Shown here one piece after another: positions 7,555 to 14,222 of a stretch of 64,000 bases of DNA. A program made the translations under genes and the position numbers. The DNA comes from Candidatus Cybelea septentrionalis. Its GTDB lineage: Bacteria; Vulcanimicrobiota; Vulcanimicrobiia; Vulcanimicrobiales; Vulcanimicrobiaceae. The stretch lies in NCBI GenBank assembly GCA_003158175.1, contig PMHJ01000021.1, positions 57,742 to 121,741 on the forward strand, read 5' to 3'. The notes beneath the pieces are model-generated. The model was not told the DNA's origin, ran no database searches, and saw nothing but the letters and a program-made list of their open reading frames with translations. The stretch's first letter is position 1, and each line of letters opens with the position of its first letter.

Positions 7555-9558
7555 CTAACGAGTGGCGAGTGCAAACTTTTCGAGGGCGACGTTGGCGACA
7601 TTCTCCGGCGTAAATCCAAAGGACCGGGCCACGTCGGCGCCTGGCGCGGACGTGCCGAAGTGATCGATGCCGAACGCGAAGCCGCGGTCCCCGACGTACT
7701 TGGCCCATCCCAGGGTCGCGCCCGCTTCGATCGACATGCGCGCCGTGATCGACGGAGGCAGCACGTCGTCCTTGTACGACTGCGGTTGGGCATCGAAGAG
7801 CTCCCAACACGGCATCGAGACCACGCGCACGCGCACGCCTTTGTCTTGCAGAATCTTCTTGGCGTCGACCGCGAGCGAGACTTCGGAGCCGGTTGCGATC
7901 AGCAGGAGATCGGGGTTGCCACCGTCTGCCTCGGACAGGATGTAGGCACCGCGACTGACGGCCGCATCGCGAGCGCCCAGAAACGGAACCTTTTGCCGCG
8001 TGAGAACGAGCGCCCACGGCGCGCCCTTTCCAGCCAGCACGAGCTTCCAGGCTTCGAGCGTTTCCAACGAGTCGGCTGGGCGGACGACGTAACAGTTCGG
8101 CGTGGCCCGCAGCGTCGCGAGCTGCTCGACGGGTTGGTGTGTGGGCCCGTCTTCACCGAGAAAGACGGAATCGTGCGTGAAGACGTAGATCGAGTGAATG
8201 CCGGTCAGGCAGCCTAACCGCAGCGCGGGTTTGAGATAATCGAGGAAGTTAAAGAAGGTGGCCGCAAACGGGAGCAAGCCGCCGTGCAGAGCGATGCCGT
8301 TGGTGCAGGCGGCCATCGCGTGCTCGCGCACGCCGTAATGGATGTTGCGACCGGAGTAGTTTCCCGGCGAGAAATCGCCGCAGTTTTTGAGATAGGTCTT
8401 GGTCGATGGATCGAGATCGGCCGATCCGCCGACGAGTTCGGGCAAGCTCATCGCGATGGCATTCATAACCGAGCCGCCGGCGTCGCGCGTTGCGACGTTG
8501 CCGTTTTCGGCATCGAACGTGGGCCACGGAAGATCGCTGGGAAGCTCCTGGCGCAGTGCGCGTTCGAGCGAAGCTGCGAGCTGGGGATTCTCGCGCTTCC
8601 AAACGTCGTAGGTCTCCCGCCAGCGGCTCTCCAACTCCGCGCCCTTCTCACCGATTTGCTGATAGAATGCCAGCACGTCGTCGGGCACGTAAAAGTCGGG
8701 CTCGAGCGGCCAGCCGAGTTCCTCCTTCGATTTGCGGACGTTTTCTGGACCGAGCGCTTCGCCGTGAGCTAAAAAGTTGTCTTGGCGCGGCGAGCCGTAA
8801 CCGATGTGCGTACGCACTGCGATGAAGGACGGACGGTCCGTGACGTTTTTCGCAACTTCAATCGCCTGGTCGATCGTCGCGACGTCGTTGCCTTTATCGA
8901 TAGGGACCAACTGCGTGTGCCAGCCGCTGGCGTCGAAGCGGGCGATCGGGTCGTCGGTCAGCGTGATGTCCGTGGGACCGGCGAGCGAAACGCGATTGTC
9001 GTCGTAGAAAACGATCAGTTTGCCGAGCTTGAGGTGGCCGGCGAGGGAAAGCGCTTCCTGGCTGATGCCCTCCATGAGATCGCCGTCGCCGCAGATGCAA
9101 TAGGTAAAGTGATCGACGATCGATTGGTCCTCACGGTTGTTGACGGCCGCCAAATGCGCCTCGGCGATCGCCAGACCCACCGAGTTGCCAACTCCCTGCC
9201 CCAACGGACCGGTCGTTGCCTCGACTCCCGGCGTGCGCTCCGCCTCGGGGTGTCCGGGCGTCTTGCTTCCGAGTTGTCGAAAGTGCTCGATGTCGTCGAG
9301 CGTCACGTCGTAACCCGTGAGATAGAGCAACGCGTAGAGCAGCATCGACCCATGCCCGGCAGAGAGCACGAAGCGGTCTCGGTTCAGCCAGTGCGGGTCT
9401 TTGGGATTGAAACGCAAGTGGCGCGTCCAGAGCGTGTAGGCCATCGCGGCCGCACCCATCGGCATGCCCGGATGGCCGGAGTTCGCCTTCTGGACCGCGT
9501 CGACGGCTAGAAAGCGGATTGCATTGATTCGCTGCTCGTCGGAGGGCGAGTTCGGCAC
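7555..9558 (-). CDS. tkt: Transketolase
   Basis: Thiamine diphosphate enzyme that transfers two-carbon units among sugar phosphates in the non-oxidative pentose phosphate pathway. The 667-residue protein starts MPNSPSDEQRINAIRFL. It shows KANSGHPGMPMG, HGSMLLYALLYLTGYDV and the TPP-binding GDGDLMEG at 157-164, plus the C-terminal transketolase domains. I chose GTG at 9558 because AAAGGAG lies 5 bases upstream and homology begins there. A frame that extends upstream runs antisense to dapD. It is the first gene of the pentose-phosphate operon. Confidence 0.96.
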   Translation of the reverse strand: MPNSPSDEQRINAIRFLAVDAVQKANSGHPGMPMGAAAMAYTLWTRHLRFNPKDPHWLNRDRFVLSAGHGSMLLYALLYLTGYDVTLDDIEHFRQLGSKTPGHPEAERTPGVEATTGPLGQGVGNSVGLAIAEAHLAAVNNREDQSIVDHFTYCICGDGDLMEGISQEALSLAGHLKLGKLIVFYDDNRVSLAGPTDITLTDDPIARFDASGWHTQLVPIDKGNDVATIDQAIEVAKNVTDRPSFIAVRTHIGYGSPRQDNFLAHGEALGPENVRKSKEELGWPLEPDFYVPDDVLAFYQQIGEKGAELESRWRETYDVWKRENPQLAASLERALRQELPSDLPWPTFDAENGNVATRDAGGSVMNAIAMSLPELVGGSADLDPSTKTYLKNCGDFSPGNYSGRNIHYGVREHAMAACTNGIALHGGLLPFAATFFNFLDYLKPALRLGCLTGIHSIYVFTHDSVFLGEDGPTHQPVEQLATLRATPNCYVVRPADSLETLEAWKLVLAGKGAPWALVLTRQKVPFLGARDAAVSRGAYILSEADGGNPDLLLIATGSEVSLAVDAKKILQDKGVRVRVVSMPCWELFDAQPQSYKDDVLPPSITARMSIEAGATLGWAKYVGDRGFAFGIDHFGTSAPGADVARSFGFTPENVANVALEKFALATR

Positions 9559-9582
9559 GACTACTCCTTTCCCGTGGTGGGC

Positions 9583-9591
9583 TATGATAAT
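9583..9591. promoter_or_regulatory. Overlapping divergent -10 elements between tkt and dapD
   Basis: The 75-base gap between tkt and dapD contains TATGATAAT. On the plus strand GATAAT (9586-9591) can serve dapD. On the minus strand TATCAT (9584-9589) can serve tkt, leaving a leader of about 20 bases. No convincing -35 is visible on either strand. A short hairpin (GTAGC, TCC, GCTAC at 9621-9633) sits just before the dapD start. Confidence 0.35.
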
Positions 9592-9633
9592 GCGAGGCGG
9601 GGGCGCGCTTCCCTGGCGCCGTAGCTCCGCTAC

Positions 9634-10461
9634 GTGGCGGAGGACGAACTTCAAACGCAGATTTTGGCGCTGGCGCGGGGCGAGGGCGACGTTCGCGGCC
9701 GCGATGGGCGCGCAGTCGACCGCGTGATCGCGATGCTCGACGAGGGCGAGCTGCGAGTGGCCGAGCGCAGCGGCGACGACTGGGTAACCAACGTTTGGGT
9801 GAAGCAAGCAATTCTTCTCTACTTCGCGCGCCGCTCGGTCGATTGGATGGGCGATCGCGACCGCGACGCGCTCGTCTATTACGACAAGCTGCCCGTGAAG
9901 CGCAACTACAAGCGGCTCGGCGTCCGCTGCGTGCCGCCGGGCGTCGCGCGGTACGGAAGTTTTCTTGGGCGCAACGTTATCCTAATGCCCGGCTTCGTTA
10001 ATATCGGCGCATATGTCGACGAAGGCAGCATGATCGACACGTGGGCGACCGTCGGCTCGTGCGCGCAGATCGGCAAGGGCGTCCATCTTTCGGGCGGCGT
10101 CGGGATCGGCGGGGTTCTCGAGCCTCCCCAAGCCACGCCGGTGATCGTAGAAGACGGTGCATTCATCGGTTCGCGCTGCATCGTCGTGGAGGGCGTGCGC
10201 GTCGAGCGCGAGGCCGTTCTCGGCGCCGGCGTCGTCGTAACCGCGACCACTCCGATCGTGGATGTACGCGGTGAGGCCTCCGTTCGCAGCAAAGGACGCA
10301 TTCCGGCGCGCGCCATCGTGATCCCCGGCATGCTGCCGAAGCAGTTTCCCGCCGGCACGTACGCAACGCCGTGCGCGCTGATCGTAGGCACCCGAAACGA
10401 ATCCACCGATCTCAAGACCTCGCTCAACGCGGCGTTGCGCGACCACGAGCTGGCCGTATGA
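9634..10461 (+). CDS. dapD: 2,3,4,5-tetrahydropyridine-2,6-dicarboxylate N-succinyltransferase
   Basis: Succinyl-CoA-dependent acyltransferase of the succinylase branch of lysine and meso-diaminopimelate synthesis. The 275-residue protein has an N-terminal helical region, then left-handed beta-helix repeats of the hexapeptide type (NVILMPGFVNIGAYVDEG, then TWATVGSCAQIGK, HLSGGVGIGG). The family signature VIVEDGAFIGSRC is also present. The start is GTG at 9634, the only start that preserves the helical domain. The next gene overlaps its stop as ATGA. It is transcribed away from tkt. Confidence 0.93.
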   Translation: MAEDELQTQILALARGEGDVRGRDGRAVDRVIAMLDEGELRVAERSGDDWVTNVWVKQAILLYFARRSVDWMGDRDRDALVYYDKLPVKRNYKRLGVRCVPPGVARYGSFLGRNVILMPGFVNIGAYVDEGSMIDTWATVGSCAQIGKGVHLSGGVGIGGVLEPPQATPVIVEDGAFIGSRCIVVEGVRVEREAVLGAGVVVTATTPIVDVRGEASVRSKGRIPARAIVIPGMLPKQFPAGTYATPCALIVGTRNESTDLKTSLNAALRDHELAV

Positions 10462-11588
10462 ATCCACGCGTTTCCGAGATTGCGCCTTCGCTCATCCGGC
10501 AGCTCGCCGCCAAGAAGCGTCCCACGTCGATCGATCTGGGACTCGGTGAGCCGACGCTGATGCCGCGCATCGAATATTTCGAGCGCGCGCTCGAGCGCGT
10601 GAGGGAGAGCGGCGTGAAGTACACCCCCAACGCCGGCGACCCCGAACTGCGCGAGCTCATCGCGCGACATTACGCCTATCCCACGATGGAGCGCGCCGAG
10701 AACGTCTGCATCACGATCGGATCGCAAGAGGCAATGTACGTGACGCTCAAGACGCTGCTCGATCCGTCGCGCGACGAGCTGCTCGTGGTCGAACCGGCCT
10801 TTCCATCGTATGTCAAGATGGCGGCGCTCGAGGGAATCGGCGCGCGGGTCGTCTCGATGCTCGATGACGACGACTTCGCATTCGATGCCGAGCGAATCAT
10901 CGCTGCGATCGGCGAACGCACGCGAGCGATCGTGATCTGCTCGCCTTGCAATCCGACTGCACGCGTCATCTCGCGAGCTGCGGCCGAAACGCTCGTCGCT
11001 GCGCTATCGCGGCGCGGGGGCGACCCGATCTGGCTGATTCAGGACGAAATTTACCGCGAACAGCGCTTCGTCGACGACGCCGCCGATCTCGCGATGCTCT
11101 ATCCGCATACGATCGTCGCGAACTCGCTGAGCAAGAGTAACGCCCTGACCGGGCTGCGCCTGGGATGGGTCCTCGGCCCGGGCACGTTCGTGGAGCAAGC
11201 GATTAAAGTGCATGCCTGGGTGGCATCCTGCGCCGATACGTTCGCACAATATGTCGCGTTGGAAATCTTTCGGTCTCCCGCCAATCTGCAAGAGCACGCC
11301 CCCTGGTACCGCGAGCAGCGCGCTCGAGTACGCGAGATGCTCGAAGAGAGCGGCGTGCCGTTCGTCGATCCGGAAGGCGCCTTCTACATCTGCGTGCGAT
11401 TGCCCGAAGGCATGGCGTCGCTCGACGCCGCCGACGAATTAATCGAGCGCTTCGACGTCGTCGCGATTCCGGGCGTCGCGTTCGGTACGTCTATGGAAGG
11501 CTGGCTGCGCTTGACCTGGGTCGCGCAGGCGGAACGCATGCGCGAGGGCGTGGCCCGGATCGCCGAATTCTGCAAGCAACCCGCCTAG
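10458..11588 (+). CDS. dapC: PLP-dependent aminotransferase, probable succinyldiaminopimelate aminotransferase
   Basis: A 376-residue fold-type I, class I/II aminotransferase. The PLP lysine is Lys226 in NSLSKSNALTGLRLGW, and CSPCNPTA and QDEIYRE bind the cofactor. The ATGA overlap with dapD places it in the same transcript. This makes N-succinyl-2-amino-6-ketopimelate, the DapD product, the most likely substrate, so DapC is inferred mainly from context. Its TAG stop shares the palindrome CTAG with the stop of the convergent gene, giving a 4-base tail-to-tail overlap. Confidence 0.8.
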   Translation: MNPRVSEIAPSLIRQLAAKKRPTSIDLGLGEPTLMPRIEYFERALERVRESGVKYTPNAGDPELRELIARHYAYPTMERAENVCITIGSQEAMYVTLKTLLDPSRDELLVVEPAFPSYVKMAALEGIGARVVSMLDDDDFAFDAERIIAAIGERTRAIVICSPCNPTARVISRAAAETLVAALSRRGGDPIWLIQDEIYREQRFVDDAADLAMLYPHTIVANSLSKSNALTGLRLGWVLGPGTFVEQAIKVHAWVASCADTFAQYVALEIFRSPANLQEHAPWYREQRARVREMLEESGVPFVDPEGAFYICVRLPEGMASLDAADELIERFDVVAIPGVAFGTSMEGWLRLTWVAQAERMREGVARIAEFCKQPA

Positions 11589-11824
11589 GCGTCGTCCCGG
11601 AGCTTGCGTTTTGCAGCGTCGATCTCTGCCTCGGTCCGGTTCTTCGCCTCATTGAGAGCTGAGCCCACCTTTTCTGAGGGCGTCAGCTCGTCGCCAAGAG
11701 CTTCGCGCTTGGCTTTTTCCAAGTCGGCCGCGGAGCGGTGCTGGCCCTCGTGAACGGAGTCCTTGACGTCGTCGACCGTATGCTTTATGGCGTCGGACAC
11801 CTTGTCGATCGCATCTTTGCTCAA
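11585..11824 (-). CDS. Small hydrophilic charged protein (CsbD/stress-protein-like)
   Basis: Encodes 79 residues, almost all charged or small, predicted helical: repeated DAIDKVSDAIKHTVDDVKD-type heptads, then EKAKREALGDELTPSEKVG and EAEIDAAKRKLRDDA. It has no Cys or membrane segment. Composition resembles small stress proteins (CsbD-like, LEA-like), but I cannot assign a family. I chose TTG at 11824 because AAAGGAG lies 8 bases upstream; there is no ATG or GTG with a site. It overlaps the dapC stop tail to tail. Confidence 0.6.
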   Translation of the reverse strand: MSKDAIDKVSDAIKHTVDDVKDSVHEGQHRSAADLEKAKREALGDELTPSEKVGSALNEAKNRTEAEIDAAKRKLRDDA

Positions 11825-11992
11825 GTTCTTGTCTCCTTTGACGCCGCAAGTATACCCGCGGGTGCGATGCCCAAACGCGGAACCCCCAAGGAATGGTTCG
11901 CTTTGTGATTGAGGAAGAAAGGCGGCATGCCACACGCTTTGCCGCAACCATCCTAAATAAAAGAGTACGCCGAACGCGCGAGTCGCTCGCAA

Positions 11993-12412
11993 GTGCGAAT
12001 TGCGACCGCGCACGGCGATATCGTCTTCCGCCTCTTTCCCGACGACGCACCGCTTCATTCGGCCGCGTTCACGAAGCTCGCAGATGCAGGATTTTACGAT
12101 GGCCTTAAGTTCCACCGCGTAGAGCCTGGATTCGTCGTTCAAGGCGGCGACCCGAAGGGCGATGGCACGGGAGGGCCGGGCTACAACCTCAAGGCGGAGT
12201 TCAACGCACGGCCGCACGTGCGTGGAACCGTAGCGATGGCACGCACCTCCCAACCCGACTCGGCGGGTTCGCAGTTTTACATCTGTCTCGACGACGCGTC
12301 TTTCCTCAACGGGCAGTACACCGTCTTCGGTCAGATGACCGAAGGCTTCGAGGCGCTCGACGCGATCAAGCGAGGCGACGCTATGATCAGCGTCAAGAAC
12401 GAGCCGCGCTGA
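11993..12412 (+). CDS. Cyclophilin-type peptidyl-prolyl cis-trans isomerase
   Basis: Catalyses proline isomerisation during folding. The 139-residue protein is a single cyclophilin domain without signal peptide, so it is cytoplasmic. Motifs are FHRVEPGFVVQGGDP, GGPGYNLKAEF and the active-site region SAGSQFYICL with NGQYTVFGQ. GTG at 11993 is the only usable start: an in-frame stop lies 39 bases upstream with no other start codon between. No ribosome-binding sequence is evident; TAAATA about 40 bases upstream could be part of a promoter. Confidence 0.93.
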   Translation: MRIATAHGDIVFRLFPDDAPLHSAAFTKLADAGFYDGLKFHRVEPGFVVQGGDPKGDGTGGPGYNLKAEFNARPHVRGTVAMARTSQPDSAGSQFYICLDDASFLNGQYTVFGQMTEGFEALDAIKRGDAMISVKNEPR

Positions 12413-12415
12413 CTG

Positions 12416-12832
12416 CTATAGAAGAGGCACTCCAGCCAGGCCGGAGCTTAGCGTTTTATGGATCTCGTAGTAGTATCCGATCGGCCACGCTAGAACGCAC
12501 CCTGCCATGACCGCCGGCCAAGAGAAAACGCGCTCGACCAAATAACGCGTCATTCGGCTCCCAACGAGCAGAAGGGCAATCGCAAGAAATAGGCCGACCA
12601 TCAGACCGGTGTCGTATATCCCGTCGACCCAAAGCGAGAAGATGTTGCCGGCGAACGTCGGCCACGTGACGTGCGGCGGGAAAAGCGCATGGTAAACGAG
12701 CGGACAGGTCTCTGCACGCGGCGTCGGACATTCATTGCGGTACGTAACGGCGCCAAAGCCGGCACCGCTGGCGTAGGATAACGTCCAGACAAGTACGGTA
12801 GCCCAGATCGCGAAGCACGATAGTGCGCGCAT
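12416..12832 (-). CDS. Small integral membrane protein of unknown function
   Basis: 138 residues with three predicted membrane segments: residues about 3-22 (CFAIWATVLVWTLSYASGAG), about 75-92 (GLMVGLFLAIALLLVG) and about 105-122. The first extracytoplasmic loop has paired cysteines (NECPTP, ETCPLV), which could form a disulfide. I recognise no family. The start is ATG at 12832, supported by GAGG six bases upstream. It follows the aldehyde dehydrogenase by 28 bases and probably ends the radA-led minus-strand transcript. Confidence 0.7.
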   Translation of the reverse strand: MRALSCFAIWATVLVWTLSYASGAGFGAVTYRNECPTPRAETCPLVYHALFPPHVTWPTFAGNIFSLWVDGIYDTGLMVGLFLAIALLLVGSRMTRYLVERVFSWPAVMAGCVLAWPIGYYYEIHKTLSSGLAGVPLL

Positions 12833-12860
12833 GCCGAGCCTCACGTTAAGCACGAGGCGC

Positions 12861-14222
12861 TCAGCCAATCCAGACGGTTTGAATGTTGACGAACTCGTGG
12901 ATGCCGAACGAGGAGAGCTCGCGGCCATAGCCGCTCTTCTTGACGCCGCCGAATGGCAAGCGCGGATCGCTGGCCACCATGCCGTTGATGAAGACGTTAC
13001 CAGCTTCGATTCGTCCGGCGAGCTCTTCGGCAAGGGCGATATCGCGCGTCCATAGGTTCGCGCCGAGTCCGAAGCGCGATTCGTTGGCAAGCTGCAACGC
13101 GTGCTCGAGATCGTTCGCGCGCACGACCGCTGCGGCCGGCCCAAAGACCTCTTCGTCGAACATGCGCATGCCGGGTAGAACGCCGGCGACAACGGTGGGC
13201 TCGTAAAAGAAACCCGCACGATCGATCGATCGCCCGCCCGTAACCAAGCGCGCGCCGCGCTCGATCGTTCCGGACACCTGCTCGTCCACGGCTTTACGAA
13301 GATCGTCGCGTGCGCAAGGCCCGAGCTGCACGCGTTCCTCCATCGGATTCCCTACGATTTGCGCGGCGGCCAGCTCCGCGAAGCGTGACAGAAAGTCGTC
13401 GTAGGCGGAGTCCTCGACGATGAAGCGCTTGGCGGCGATGCAGCTCTCGCCATTGTTTTGAAAGCGCGCGGTCACCGCCGTTTTCGCCGCTCCTTCGATA
13501 TCCGCATCGGAGAGAACCACAAATGCGTCGGAGCCGCCGAGCTCGAGTACGCACTTCTTTAAATTCTCGCCGGCCGCGCGCGCGACCGAGACGCCGGCGT
13601 CCTCGCTCCCGGTCAGCGTAACGGCGGCGACGCGCGCATCGGCGACGATCTTGCCCATCTCCTTTCCGGGAATCAGCAGCGTCTCGAAGAGCCCTTCCGC
13701 CGCGCCGGTCTCGTTGAAGACGCGTTCGATCTCCAGTGCGCACCGAGTGGTATTCGTCGCGTGCTTGAGCAGTATGACGTTGCCTGCCATCAACGCTGGG
13801 GCGGCCGCGCGGATTACCTGCCAGTAAGGAAAGTTCCATGGCATGATTGCCAGCAATACGCCGAGCGGCCGAAACGCGACGTAGCTGCGCGCGGCCGAAG
13901 ACGGCGTCGCTTGCGAGGAGAGGAGCGCTTCGCCATGTTCGGCAAAATACTCGAGCGCCCACGCGCATTTTTCGATCTCTGCACGCGCCTGGGCGAGCGG
14001 CTTGCCCATCTCGCGCACGGCCGTGGTCGCGAGCGCGTCGCGCTCTAAGCGAAAACGAGCGGCTACCGCGCGCAGCAAACTCCCGCGCCCGGAAAAATCC
14101 TCGTGCGCCCAGCGGAGCGCCCCGCGCGCGGCCTCCGCAAGCTTCATCTCGATCTGCGGGGCCTCCATCAGCGCAATGCGCTCGATCACCTCGCCGGTCG
14201 CCGGGTTGATCGTCTCGATCAT
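12861..14222 (-). CDS. NAD(P)-dependent aldehyde dehydrogenase, succinate-semialdehyde dehydrogenase-like
   Basis: 453 residues with the complete aldehyde dehydrogenase fold. The cofactor region is MPWNFPYWQ, the general base Glu227 is in LELGGSD, and the catalytic Cys261 is in NNGESCIAAKRF. Near the end are DPRLPFGGVKKSGYGRE and the C-terminal FVNIQTVW. These match the GabD2/succinate-semialdehyde dehydrogenase subgroup, but substrate cannot be fixed from sequence. ATG at 14222 overlaps the M16 peptidase stop as ATGA, so the genes are coupled. No transaminase for a GABA route is adjacent. Confidence 0.85.
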   Translation of the reverse strand: MIETINPATGEVIERIALMEAPQIEMKLAEAARGALRWAHEDFSGRGSLLRAVAARFRLERDALATTAVREMGKPLAQARAEIEKCAWALEYFAEHGEALLSSQATPSSAARSYVAFRPLGVLLAIMPWNFPYWQVIRAAAPALMAGNVILLKHATNTTRCALEIERVFNETGAAEGLFETLLIPGKEMGKIVADARVAAVTLTGSEDAGVSVARAAGENLKKCVLELGGSDAFVVLSDADIEGAAKTAVTARFQNNGESCIAAKRFIVEDSAYDDFLSRFAELAAAQIVGNPMEERVQLGPCARDDLRKAVDEQVSGTIERGARLVTGGRSIDRAGFFYEPTVVAGVLPGMRMFDEEVFGPAAAVVRANDLEHALQLANESRFGLGANLWTRDIALAEELAGRIEAGNVFINGMVASDPRLPFGGVKKSGYGRELSSFGIHEFVNIQTVWIG

